From Woeseiaceae bacterium (GTDB lineage: Bacteria > Pseudomonadota > Gammaproteobacteria > Steroidobacterales > Woeseiaceae): DNA of 64,000 nucleotides. Each line of letters begins with the position of its first letter. Position 1 is the stretch's first letter. The stretch is taken from positions 21,640 to 85,639 of the forward strand of contig JAJFKR010000005.1 of the NCBI GenBank assembly GCA_021773095.1, given 5' to 3'. Below, piece after piece: positions 8,310 to 19,592 of the stretch. The notes under the pieces were generated by a model. That model ran no database searches and was not told where the DNA came from. It was given only the letters and a program-made list of their open reading frames with translations. The translations under genes were made by a program, and so were the position numbers.

Positions 8310-9869
8310 CTATCTAACGTCTGCGGTTCTGGTCGAAATCATCAGTCCACTGAAGGACGGACGCGTGCCAACAAAGCTCCACATGCCACCCGAAGGCGCA
8401 CTATAGCCACCCAGGCTTGAAGTGTAATCAATCGTCAGACCACCCATCTGAGCAGTACCGTTCGAAAGATCGACTGAAGAAAGCATGCCCGAAATGAATA
8501 CTTCCGTAGCGCCAGCCACATATCCCTGATCAGAAATACTCACGGCGTCAGCGTAATACCAACCTGACGTAATAGCTGTGCCCGCAACGGAGACGAAATC
8601 ACCAACCCGCATACCGGAAAGCATGTTTTGAGAGGCCATCACGACCTGTCCCATTGATTCGAAAACGCCATTTGTGTGGTCGATTGAATCGACTGGTCCG
8701 GCTAGGACGATCGAACTGCCGTCGATGCCGAGGCCCGAACTGCCGTCAATGCCAGCGATCGAACTGCCGTCGATGCCAAGGCCCGAACTGCCGTCGATGC
8801 CAAGGCCCGAACTGCCGTCAATGCCAGCGATCGAACTGCCGTCGATGCCAAGTCCCGAACTGCCGTCAATACCGAGAATTGAACTACCGTCGATGCCAAG
8901 TGCCGAACTACCGTCTATGCCAGCGATCGAACTGCCGTCGATGCCAAGGCCCGAACTGCCGTCAATGCCGAGACTTGAACTGCCGTCGATGCCAAGTCCC
9001 GAACTGCCGTCAATGCCGAGACTTGAACTGCCGTCGATGCCAAGGCCCGAACTGCCGTCAATACCGAGAATTGAACTGCCGTCGATGCCAAGTCCCGAAC
9101 TGCCGTCTATGCCAGCGATCGAACTACCGTCGATGCCAAGTCCCGAACTGCCGTCGATGCCAAGTCCCGAACTGCCGTCAATACCGAGAATTGAACTGCC
9201 GTCGATGCCAAGGCCCGAACTGCCGTCAATACCGAGAATTGAACTGCCGTCGATGCCAAGTCCCGAACTGCCGTCTATGCCAGCGATCGAACTACCGTCG
9301 ATGCCAAGGCCCGAACTGCCGTCAATACCGAAAATTGAACTGCCGTCGATGCCAAGTCCCGAACTGCCGTCAATACCGAGAATTGAACTGCCGTCGATGC
9401 CAAGGCCCGAAATGCCGTCAATGCCGAGAATTGAACTGCCGTCGATGCCAAGGCCCGAACTGCCGTCAATACCGAGAATTGAACTGCCGTCGATGCCAGC
9501 GATCGAACTGCCGTCAATGCCGAGAATTGAACTGCCGTCGATGCCAAGGCCTGAACTGCCGTCAATACCGAGAATTGAACTGCCGTCGATGCCAAGGCCC
9601 GAACTGCCGTCAATACCGAGAATTGAACTGCCGTCGATGCCAAGGCCTGAACTGCCGTCGATGCCAAGGCCTGAACTGCCGTCAATACCAAGGCCTGAAC
9701 TGCCGTCGATTCCAAGAATAGAACTACCGTCTATTCCGTCCACTGAACTACCATCGATTCCGCTCAGCTCACTGCCAGAAGCAGCTGCGAACGAGAAAGT
9801 AGGTAGTGTCAATGCAATCAGCGACGCTCCCAAGACGATTCTTGTCTTGGCGCTTCTTGCAATGCGCAT
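8310..9869 (-). CDS. Secreted protein with 44 GIDGSS octapeptide repeats and a DUF5666-like tail
   Basis: A 519-residue protein. The start is ATG 9869 with AGGAG 9 nt upstream; the longer reading to 9914 has no such site. Residues 1-31 are a signal peptide (ending FSFAAASG). Residues 37-388 are exactly 44 tandem octapeptides of the form GIDGSSxx, where xx is mostly GL, IL or IA, and only one unit departs (GIDGISGL). The 131-residue tail (SIDHTNGVFESMGQ, GMRVGDFVSVAGT, YVAGATEVFISG) resembles DUF5666-type beta domains that follow the pattern of a strand pair plus GDxVxVxG. The repeat probably folds as a beta-solenoid or extended surface stalk; this is inference. I do not recognise a named family for the repeat region. 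Confidence 0.85.
   Translation of the reverse strand: MRIARSAKTRIVLGASLIALTLPTFSFAAASGSELSGIDGSSVDGIDGSSILGIDGSSGLGIDGSSGLGIDGSSGLGIDGSSILGIDGSSGLGIDGSSILGIDGSSGLGIDGSSILGIDGSSIAGIDGSSILGIDGSSGLGIDGSSILGIDGISGLGIDGSSILGIDGSSGLGIDGSSIFGIDGSSGLGIDGSSIAGIDGSSGLGIDGSSILGIDGSSGLGIDGSSILGIDGSSGLGIDGSSGLGIDGSSIAGIDGSSGLGIDGSSILGIDGSSGLGIDGSSSLGIDGSSGLGIDGSSSLGIDGSSGLGIDGSSIAGIDGSSALGIDGSSILGIDGSSGLGIDGSSIAGIDGSSGLGIDGSSGLGIDGSSIAGIDGSSGLGIDGSSIVLAGPVDSIDHTNGVFESMGQVVMASQNMLSGMRVGDFVSVAGTAITSGWYYADAVSISDQGYVAGATEVFISGMLSSVDLSNGTAQMGGLTIDYTSSLGGYSAPSGGMWSFVGTRPSFSGLMISTRTADVR
8706..9761 (-). repeat. 24-bp minisatellite, 44 tandem units
   Basis: Forty-four consecutive in-frame 24-bp units encode GIDGSSxx. 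Units fall into two alternating sequence types (for example GGCATCGACGGCAGTTCG versus GGTATTGACGGCAGTTCA, 18 bases each), so part of the tract has a 48-bp higher-order period. The regular composition also keeps both + strand frames open across it, which yields false open reading frames on that strand. Confidence 0.97.
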
Positions 9870-9925
9870 TTTCACTCTCCTAAGTTTTTCTTTCTCTCCA
9901 ACCCGTCCCTGCAATAAATTTCGAG

Positions 9926-9979
9926 GATTAATCCATTAATCTCTCAGTTCACAAATTCAAATATCGATTTGTGGATATT
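9926..9979. promoter_or_regulatory. Two inverted repeats upstream of the repeat-protein gene
   Basis: GATTAAT-CC-ATTAATC (9926-9941) is a 7-bp inverted repeat, and AATATC (9960-9965) with GATATT (9974-9979) is a second one with an 8-nt spacer. Both lie 57-110 bp upstream of the ATG, where a promoter would be. They could be operator sites; nothing shows which protein binds. Clear -35 and -10 hexamers were not found. Confidence 0.35.
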
Positions 9980-10000
9980 CGTTTACTAGGTAATTCGCAA

Positions 10001-10858
10001 TCAATTGACCTCTTTATCTCGTAGTAACAATCGCAGAGATGTCTTATCGGCCTTATTTTCAACATAGTGAACCATGAAAAGCCCCGTCCCCTGACGATCT
10101 AAGTTGGGATCATTCCCATGCTCGTTTGCCGAAAACCAGATATCTAATTCTTCCAAAAACCTTTGCCCTTTCGCCTTGATATGCTTATCAAATTTCTCGA
10201 TTACGTTCGTTGTACAACCTTCGTTTGCAAAGACGGCTCGCTCAAAATAACCGGTTCCTTGGCCTTCTTTCGTGATATTCAATGCTGCGGTCGAAAAAAA
10301 ACGATAACCAATATCTCCCAGCCGCTGTATCAACTCTGGCGACAATGCTGTCGGTTCATATAAGCGGCTTACCGCCTTGTAAAGGTTTTCATCCTCTATC
10401 ACTGAACCCGATCGAAGTAGCTCATTCAACATCTGCCTCGGTGCCATGTCACCGCTGTACGTCTTAACAAGCTCCGTAAAACTTACTTGCCCCTCACTCT
10501 GGCTCTCATATGGGAGTTCGAGAGGAATGCCATACGGACCCGTAAACTTAGGATCCTCGTACCAACCCGAAAGAACTCTACTAGGCCGCGACTTAGTTTT
10601 TTCCAGAGCACTTGCTTCAATCGCTCGGTCGATGACGTTTTTGACTTCTTTTCGCGTCAACCCAGTTAAAACCGCAACTCTCGACTTATTAATACGCTCC
10701 GACGGTTCAAAATGCCGTAGCGCAACTTCAACATAAACCTCTTTCACCACCTCGGAAAACTCCGCGTGCGTAAGCCCCTGGCTTACCAAGAGCCGAACAA
10801 GGGGTTTAAACATTAGCGCTAGAGCGCTTCTCAAATGGTCTTTTACCGTTTGCGCCAC
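10001..10858 (-). CDS. DUF6502-like protein, paralogue 1
   Basis: A 285-residue soluble protein starting at GTG 10858 with GGAGGTG 9 nt upstream. The N-terminal 80 residues contain LMFKPLVRLLVSQGLTHAEFSEVVKEVYVEVA (read in parts) and SRVAVLTGLTRKEVKNVID, which looks like a helix-turn-helix. It aligns along its length with the next gene upstream (11275-12114): the same LxPxVxxLLxxG start, RVAVxTGLTRKEV core and GDxxxxxMxxEL middle. I assign it to the DUF6502 family on these features from memory. Function is unknown; a DNA-binding regulator of the adjacent repeat protein is an inference from the motif and position. Confidence 0.75.
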   Translation of the reverse strand: MAQTVKDHLRSALALMFKPLVRLLVSQGLTHAEFSEVVKEVYVEVALRHFEPSERINKSRVAVLTGLTRKEVKNVIDRAIEASALEKTKSRPSRVLSGWYEDPKFTGPYGIPLELPYESQSEGQVSFTELVKTYSGDMAPRQMLNELLRSGSVIEDENLYKAVSRLYEPTALSPELIQRLGDIGYRFFSTAALNITKEGQGTGYFERAVFANEGCTTNVIEKFDKHIKAKGQRFLEELDIWFSANEHGNDPNLDRQGTGLFMVHYVENKADKTSLRLLLRDKEVN

Positions 10859-11274
10859 TTAAGCCACACCTCCAGCAGTAATATGTAAAGTATCCCGGAG
10901 TGCTTAGCTATGCAACCGCGAAAAGCACCCTATAGCTGGTTTGAACTCACCATTTGTGGCTCCGAACCACTTTAATTCAAATAATAGCGGCGAGTACTTC
11001 CAGCAAAATAATAGCGGTAGTATGTAATTATTTGATTATAAAGCACTTTAATTATTCTAATGCTGCTGAAAGCGAAGTTGCAGCATAGGATCCGAATTAA
11101 CTGAGGGAGAAGGGCCATCACAATGAGCGACTCTAGAGAATAGAATCTCTTCAATAAAATTGACTGCCTGCGCAAATTTTCCCTTTCACCCCGAAATCTG
11201 GCCGCCAAGACCTTAGCTCTTACTCACAAGGTCTCGTTTAGAAAACGCCTAGTTAGGACATTGAACTTAAGGGT
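10859..11274. other. Gene-free AT-rich spacer with a 12-bp direct repeat
   Basis: This 416-bp gap between the two DUF6502-like genes has no supported gene. AAATAATAGCGG occurs at 10979-10990 and again at 11006-11017, 27 bp apart, about 120-160 bp upstream of paralogue 1, in the position expected for an operator. A 78-codon reading frame on the - strand (10972-11208) has no ribosome site and unlikely composition, and I do not call it. Confidence 0.5.
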
Positions 11275-12114
11275 CTACCACTTGTACTTAGCATGTGGAT
11301 CAATCTCTTCGAAATAGTACAGGCCGACCATCACAACGGGATTCACGCTATCGTCATTTTCTTTGTCCGATGGTGTTTCGTATGCGGTGAACAAGTCGTC
11401 AAAAGAAACCGCTGTTTCGGATAATCTGTCGGAACTGATCCGCTTTAACCGAGTTCGATCAGATTCCTTGATCGACAACGAGTATGTAACAAATTGCGCA
11501 TTTCCCTCTCCGGGCACTTTGTCATGCTCAGAGTTTCTCGCTATCGTCGCCAACAGCGGGTAGGCATTGTGAACCAGACCATTCATCAGATTTTCGGTAC
11601 TATCGTGCGGCCGCATTGTCCGCGATTTGACCGTCAGCACTCCATCGTCATTTTCTGCGACCAAATTCATACGTTTCAATTCTGTCCGCATCGCTCCTGC
11701 CGGGACGTCGCCGCCAAATCGCTTGACTAAGTCGGAAAACGAACCTGTCTCACCCGAGTATTTTAGCGGCCGCGGTCGCCCTTGATTATCCAAGAATCCA
11801 TTTTCCGAGTACCATTTTGTCAATATTTCCGTGATCGGTGTTGATTTGATCACAACCTCGTCCGCCCCGGTTTCAATCTTAGTCCGAAGTCGTCGAACTT
11901 CTTTTCGAGTAAGGCCCGTCATTACCGCGACCCGCGATATGTTCGTCGGTCGACCTCGAATGCCAAAATCAGTGCTTCCGACATCTACGAATGCAGTCTT
12001 AACAACCTCAGCAAAAGCGTTATAGCCAATTCCGTATCGAAGCAGTATTTTGACCACTGGCCTAAGGACGAGCTGAAGCGCGTCTAGAATTTTCTTCTGT
12101 TGTGACTCATCCAT
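11275..12114 (-). CDS. DUF6502-like protein, paralogue 2
   Basis: A 279-residue protein, second copy of the DUF6502-like family. It opens MDESQQKKILDALQLVLRP and carries SRVAVMTGLTRKEVRRLRT (about residues 58-76), the same helix-turn-helix-like core as paralogue 1, then GDVPAGAMRTELKRMNLV, the counterpart of GDMAPRQMLNELLRSGSV. The ATG at 12114 is chosen over TTG 12120; neither has a clear ribosome site. The two paralogues differ too much to be a recent duplication. Function is unknown. It follows ligA in the same direction after 145 bp. Confidence 0.72.
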   Translation of the reverse strand: MDESQQKKILDALQLVLRPVVKILLRYGIGYNAFAEVVKTAFVDVGSTDFGIRGRPTNISRVAVMTGLTRKEVRRLRTKIETGADEVVIKSTPITEILTKWYSENGFLDNQGRPRPLKYSGETGSFSDLVKRFGGDVPAGAMRTELKRMNLVAENDDGVLTVKSRTMRPHDSTENLMNGLVHNAYPLLATIARNSEHDKVPGEGNAQFVTYSLSIKESDRTRLKRISSDRLSETAVSFDDLFTAYETPSDKENDDSVNPVVMVGLYYFEEIDPHAKYKW

Positions 12115-12259
12115 GGGCAAGCAATATATTGATCAAGTGTTTGAATCGCCACAAAAATATCGGACATGGGAAAAATCGACCAACTCTTGCCACAAGAATG
12201 GTTCGAGCGCCACATCTGTTACTCGGCAAACCACCTAGAAAATAGTCTTGCGTCGATTA

Positions 12260-14973
<2,714 letters not shown>

Positions 14974-14982
14974 TTATGCAGG

Positions 14983-17900
14983 CTAGCTCGCCGCCATTTT
15001 TACCGCTGCGTCGAGATCGACCGTAACCAGTCTCGATACACCTGGCTCCTGCATGGTCACACCGGACAACTGGCGGGCCAGTTCCATCGTCACTTTGTTA
15101 TGCGTTATGAAGACAAACTGCACTTTGTCTGACATTTCCTTCACGATATTGCAGAAGCGCGCGACATTCGCATCATCCAGTGGTGCATCGACCTCATCGA
15201 GCATACAGAACGGCGCCGGATTCAACTCGAAAATCGCGAATACCAGTGCTACAGCGGTCAACGCCTTTTCACCACCGGACAGCAGGTGAATCGTACTATT
15301 GCGTTTGCCAGGCGGTCGCGCCATTACCGTAACGCCGGTAGTCAGCAAATCATCGCCGGTTAGTTCAAGGTATGCATGCCCCCCGCCAAATAGTTTAGGG
15401 AACAATAATTTGAAACCTTCGTTGACGTTGTCAAATGTCTCTCGAAAACGCGTGCGGGTTTCGCGGTCAATTTTGCGAATCGCGCCTTCCAGTGTAGCCA
15501 GCGCATCGTTCAAGTCCGCGAGCTGTGAATCGAGATATTCCTTGCGCTCCGACTGCTCTTTGAATTCATCAATCGCTGCCAGATTGATCGGCCCGAGACG
15601 ATCTATGCGTTTGCGGAGCTTCAGAAGCCTTTCTTCCCACAACTCGATATTTGCTGCCTCATCCATTTCCTCAAGCAACGGTGCGTACTCGAAGTCTGTT
15701 TGTGCAAGCTGGTCCTCAAATCCCTCGCGGCGAACCTTAAGCTCCTGCACGGCCATTTCCGCTTCGCTGACGTGAGAGCGCGACTCATCGACTGACTGGT
15801 CGATTTGTATGCGGGTCTGATCCAGCTCTCGCAATTCAGCTTCGACCTTTTCAACAATTTGCCGGGCAGCTGACATTTCTTCTTCAACAAGAAGGCGGTT
15901 CTCGAGTTGCCGGCCGAGCTCATCCTTATTGCCAGCCATTGGCGACTGACTGTTCTCCATTTGCTCGCGAATTTCCGTTTCACGATTTCGAAATTGTGCT
16001 AACTGCGCTTTCATGCGCTCAAGATTTTGAGCCGCCGACTCTTTGCTCGTGCGACGGCTTTCGAACTGAATTGCTATATTTTGAACACTCTGCCTATCCT
16101 CGTCAGCTTGTGCCCGAACACGCTGCAGCTCCGCACGTAATTCTTCGCGCCGTAACTCCTGATCCCGTTTTTCAGAGTTGAGCCTTTCCAGCCGCTCACC
16201 TGCCTGGCCGCAAACACGTTGCGATTCGCGTAACTGTTCCTCGGCCGATATCTGTTCGCCGTCCAACTCGTCGGATTCTTCGGTGAGCGCCGCATTGCGA
16301 GCATTCGTCTGATCCAATTGGTACCGCGCAGCTTCAAGGGCCGCCTTCACCTCGGAATATTCGTTGAGGTGTGTTGCAGCGTCGCTCTGCAATGTTTCAC
16401 GACGTTCCTCGAGTTGCGTCAAACGAATACGACCGTCATGCAGCAATTTCCGTGCACTATCGTGGCGGACCTGCATCTCACGAATGTCGGACTTGAGGCG
16501 TCGCATTTCGTGTTGGCGTGCCAGCACACCGGCCTTACCTTCCTTGTCACGCGATACGCGCAACCAGTCCTTGCCGAGCCATACTCCGTCGGCCGTAACA
16601 ACCGATGTCCCGTCAACAAGCGCTTCGCGAAATCCAATTGCCTGCCCCAACGTCTCGGCGATGATGACACCGGAAAGAATCTGCATAACTTCGGCCGGTG
16701 CTCCGCTCGCTTTTTCCGCCAGCGTATTCTTTACTTCCAATCCACCGCCGTCTTTTGACCGTTCTCTCAGGATCGTGACATTGCCGGTTTTCAATTGTGC
16801 GATCGATTCTGTGACCGGCGTAATATCAGCAACACAAACAGCTTGCAGGTAATCCCCCAGGACTGTCTCGACAGCTTTCTCCCACCCGCTTTCGACATTC
16901 AGTCTCTGTGCAACACGGGGGTTTTGATCCAGCCCGGCACCTTCGAGCCAGCTCTGAATACCATCGTCACCCTCACCCAATGCGGCTTTCTGCAAGGCCT
17001 CAAGCGACGCGTACTTACCTTTGGCAGCCTGAACTGTCGAAAGCCGCTCATCGACAAGATGAGTTAATTTTCGGTCCTGCTCACGCAACTTACGAATTTT
17101 CTCGGCGATGTCCGCCAGGTGCTTGTCATATCCATCACGTGCCTGACGTTTTCGAAGTTCCTGCTCCAGCGCTTCGTCGTGCCTGGCTTTCAGATCTTCG
17201 GGGCTGACATCGTCCTGCGCTTCAGCAATTTTCCTGCGGCGCTCCAGGAAGCTTTGCATACGAGATTCGAGTTGCTCAGATCGCGTGGTTTCAACACTCT
17301 GCGTCTGAAGAGCTTCGTTGCAGTGCTGCGAATGCTCGTCCCACTGTTTTTGCCACTCCGCAAGCGCGTCATCCGCCCGCTGCAACGATGCCGCTGATGC
17401 CTGTTCACTCTGACGGGCCTGTTCCAAACCGGGAACGAGCTCACTGAGTGTTAACTCGAGTTGCTCTATCTCTGTCTCGTCCTGATCGATGTGGCCCGCA
17501 ATTTCCTTCGCGCCACTGATCGCTTGCTCGAGATCCTGCTGTTGTCGCTCGCGCAAATCACGCGCATGTTCTATCGATTGCTCAAGACGCGCTATTTCAG
17601 AGCCAACTTTGTAGTAACGCCCCTGGACTGCATTGAATTCATCCGAACGTTCGGATTGACGAACGCGGGTATCCTCAAGCGCGGCTTCGAGACTGCGCTG
17701 TTTCGCAATAGCAGCCTCAAGACTCGTTTTTCTTTCCGCAAGACGTGCACCCGATTCTCTACCGCGATCGTCCAGATCCTTCGTACGCAGTGCGAGCAGC
17801 TCTGCTGCAGTTCGGCGCTCGTCATTCTTGTAACGGCTGTAGCGTTCGGCAGTCTTTGCCTGCCGATCAAGATGCTTGATCTGTTTTTCGACTTCATCGA

Positions 17901-18492
17901 GCACGTCCAGCAACCGATCGAGATTTTCTTTCGTATGCTTGATGCGATTCGACGTCTCCCGACGTCGCTCTTTGTATTTTGATATGCCGGCAGCCTCTTC
18001 AAGGAAGACGCGCATCTCCTCCGGTTTTGCTTCGATCAGGCGCGAAATCATCCCTTGCTCGATGATCGAATAGCTGCGCGGACCGAGACCGGTGCCCAGA
18101 AAGACCCCGGTAATGTCCTTGCGGCGACATCGCGTACCGTTCAGGTAGTAGTTCGATATGCCGTCCCGGCTGACTTCGCGCCGTATCGCTATCTCTGCGT
18201 ACTTGGCGTACTGGCCCTCCAGCGTCGTATCCGTGTTGTCGAACAACAATTCAACCGAGGCCGCGCCGACGGGCTTGCGGGAACTCGAACCGTTGAAAAT
18301 AACGTCTGTAATCGAGTCTCCACGCAGACGGGTCGCTGAGCTTTCGCCCATGACCCATCTCACCGCATCAATTACGTTCGACTTGCCACACCCATTGGGG
18401 CCGACTACGCCAACGAGGCTGCTGGGAAAGGTAATCGTTGTGGGGTCGACGAAGGATTTGAAGCCAGCGAGCTTTATCTTGCTTAATCGCAT
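14983..18492 (-). CDS. smc: SMC chromosome partition ATPase
   Basis: A 1169-residue SMC protein, the ATPase of the SMC-ScpAB condensin. Walker A is GPNGCGKSN near the N-terminus, two long coiled-coil arms flank a hinge at about residues 510-670, and the C-terminal head has LLSGGEKAL (ABC signature) and Walker B in FCMLDEVDAPLDD. The start is ATG 18492 because MRLSKIKLAGFKSF is the standard SMC start; a reading to 18519 adds 9 non-homologous residues. smc coexists here with scpA and scpB, so this genome uses SMC-ScpAB. Confidence 0.97.
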   Translation of the reverse strand: MRLSKIKLAGFKSFVDPTTITFPSSLVGVVGPNGCGKSNVIDAVRWVMGESSATRLRGDSITDVIFNGSSSRKPVGAASVELLFDNTDTTLEGQYAKYAEIAIRREVSRDGISNYYLNGTRCRRKDITGVFLGTGLGPRSYSIIEQGMISRLIEAKPEEMRVFLEEAAGISKYKERRRETSNRIKHTKENLDRLLDVLDEVEKQIKHLDRQAKTAERYSRYKNDERRTAAELLALRTKDLDDRGRESGARLAERKTSLEAAIAKQRSLEAALEDTRVRQSERSDEFNAVQGRYYKVGSEIARLEQSIEHARDLRERQQQDLEQAISGAKEIAGHIDQDETEIEQLELTLSELVPGLEQARQSEQASAASLQRADDALAEWQKQWDEHSQHCNEALQTQSVETTRSEQLESRMQSFLERRRKIAEAQDDVSPEDLKARHDEALEQELRKRQARDGYDKHLADIAEKIRKLREQDRKLTHLVDERLSTVQAAKGKYASLEALQKAALGEGDDGIQSWLEGAGLDQNPRVAQRLNVESGWEKAVETVLGDYLQAVCVADITPVTESIAQLKTGNVTILRERSKDGGGLEVKNTLAEKASGAPAEVMQILSGVIIAETLGQAIGFREALVDGTSVVTADGVWLGKDWLRVSRDKEGKAGVLARQHEMRRLKSDIREMQVRHDSARKLLHDGRIRLTQLEERRETLQSDAATHLNEYSEVKAALEAARYQLDQTNARNAALTEESDELDGEQISAEEQLRESQRVCGQAGERLERLNSEKRDQELRREELRAELQRVRAQADEDRQSVQNIAIQFESRRTSKESAAQNLERMKAQLAQFRNRETEIREQMENSQSPMAGNKDELGRQLENRLLVEEEMSAARQIVEKVEAELRELDQTRIQIDQSVDESRSHVSEAEMAVQELKVRREGFEDQLAQTDFEYAPLLEEMDEAANIELWEERLLKLRKRIDRLGPINLAAIDEFKEQSERKEYLDSQLADLNDALATLEGAIRKIDRETRTRFRETFDNVNEGFKLLFPKLFGGGHAYLELTGDDLLTTGVTVMARPPGKRNSTIHLLSGGEKALTAVALVFAIFELNPAPFCMLDEVDAPLDDANVARFCNIVKEMSDKVQFVFITHNKVTMELARQLSGVTMQEPGVSRLVTVDLDAAVKMAAS

Positions 18493-18661
18493 TGGTGGTT
18501 CGGCCCGATATCCCGTCAAATCGGGCTAGTGTAATGGAAAATCGGCGATAAAACCCGCCTATAAAAGATTTGGTGGTCAAAAAGTCAATTCAGCTAAGCC
18601 CAATGCTGCCGCGGTCTGCCGAGGCTTTTCCATCAAGTCAGCGGTCTAAAAAAAATAGGGC

Positions 18662-18689
18662 TTCCCTGACGTCTCAGGCAATGTATAAT
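18662..18689 (+). promoter_or_regulatory. Candidate sigma-70 promoter of the dksA gene
   Basis: A perfect -10 hexamer TATAAT lies at 18684-18689, 33 bp before the ATG. The -35 region is poor (TTCCCT at 18662-18667, 16-bp spacer). The position and -10 quality fit a growth-related promoter for the DksA-type gene. Confidence 0.5.
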
Positions 18690-18722
18690 CCCCGCCTTTT
18701 CTTTCCCCGGCAGGAGCTAAAA

Positions 18723-19580
18723 ATGCCCGCAAAGAAAGCCGCTAGTAAGAAGCGGAAGAAAGTGACGACGTCACGCAAGAAGGTAGCCACGAAGAAAGCT
18801 GTGGCCAGGAAAAAAGCGTCCAGTAAGAAGGCCCCGGTGAAGAAAAAGGCGGCCAAGAAGACTGTTCGCAAGAAAAAAGTGGCCAAGAAGAAGGCCCCTG
18901 TGAAGAAAAAGATGGCTAAGAAGACTGTTCGAAAGAAAAAAGTGGCCAAAAAGAAGGCCCCTGTGAAGAAAAAGGCCGTCAAGAAAAAGACAGACAAAAA
19001 AGCGGCAAGCAAGAAGAAAACTCCCGCGAAGAAAAAGGCCGTGAGCAAGAAGAAAAAGGCTGTGGCCAAACCGGCTGCGAAGAAAAAGACGCCGGTACGG
19101 AAGAAGGCTTCGCCAAGGACTACAAAACGTAGGGGCAGCCCGTTATCAGGTCCAATTCACGGCATTGCTCCGTACAAACCAGCCCGCGGCGAGGAGTACA
19201 TGAGCGACGAGCAACTCGAGCATTTCAGAGAAATCCTGAGCGCCTGGAAAAGTGAATTAATCGTTGAGGTCGACCGGACAGTTCACCACATGCAGGACGA
19301 GGCAGCGAATTTCCCTGATCCAAATGACCGCGCTACTCAGGAATCAGAATTCGGCCTGGAACTTCGAACGCGAGACCGTGAGCGAAAACTGCTGCGCAAG
19401 ATCGATTCGGCATTAACACGCATCGATGACGGCTCATACGGCTTCTGCGATAAGACTGGCGAAGAGATCGGGCTCAAACGTCTGGAAGCCCGGCCCGTTG
19501 CTACATTGAGCCTCGAGGCTCAGGAACGACGCGAAATGTCAGAAAGACAGTTCCGCGATAGCGAAGACCGCTATCGGTAA
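18723..19580 (+). CDS. dksA: DksA with a long Lys/Ala-rich histone-H1-like N-terminal tail
   Basis: A 285-residue protein. The start is ATG 18723 with AGGAG 6 nt upstream. Residues 1-138 are almost only Lys, Ala, Val, Thr and Pro in H1-like patterns; a 21-residue unit (AKKTVRKKKVAKKKAPVKKK and one more) is repeated. Residues 139-285 are a complete DksA: GEEYMSDEQLEHFREIL, HMQDEAANFPDPNDRATQ (coiled-coil tip aspartates kept) and GLKRLEARPVATL. DksA binds the RNA polymerase secondary channel with ppGpp. Of the four zinc cysteines only the first remains (CDKT, then SLEA), as in zinc-independent DksA forms. gluQ follows after 12 nt, the usual partner. Confidence 0.93.
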   Translation: MPAKKAASKKRKKVTTSRKKVATKKAVARKKASSKKAPVKKKAAKKTVRKKKVAKKKAPVKKKMAKKTVRKKKVAKKKAPVKKKAVKKKTDKKAASKKKTPAKKKAVSKKKKAVAKPAAKKKTPVRKKASPRTTKRRGSPLSGPIHGIAPYKPARGEEYMSDEQLEHFREILSAWKSELIVEVDRTVHHMQDEAANFPDPNDRATQESEFGLELRTRDRERKLLRKIDSALTRIDDGSYGFCDKTGEEIGLKRLEARPVATLSLEAQERREMSERQFRDSEDRYR

Positions 19581-19592
19581 TCCAGGTTCCTG

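Noticed and set aside
8076..8420. 114-codon + strand frame
   Set aside because: It crosses two terminator hairpins and the end of the repeat gene, has no ribosome site and has a random-looking composition.
8706..9761. CRISPR array
   Set aside because: The repeats are contiguous, in frame and coding, with no unique spacers; no cas genes are nearby.
8654..9939. Two long + strand reading frames opposite the repeat gene (up to 421 codons, PSMPRPEL-type repeats)
   Set aside because: They exist only because the 24-bp unit has no stop in those frames; they have no ribosome site and no signal peptide, and the - strand frame has both.
10972..11208. 78-codon - strand frame in the DUF6502 spacer
   Set aside because: AT-rich spacer, no ribosome site, no recognisable domain; composition unlike neighbouring genes.
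18674..19069. 131-codon - strand frame rich in Phe/Leu/Ala
   Set aside because: It is the mirror of the AAG/GCC-rich tail of DksA, which always gives a hydrophobic antisense frame.
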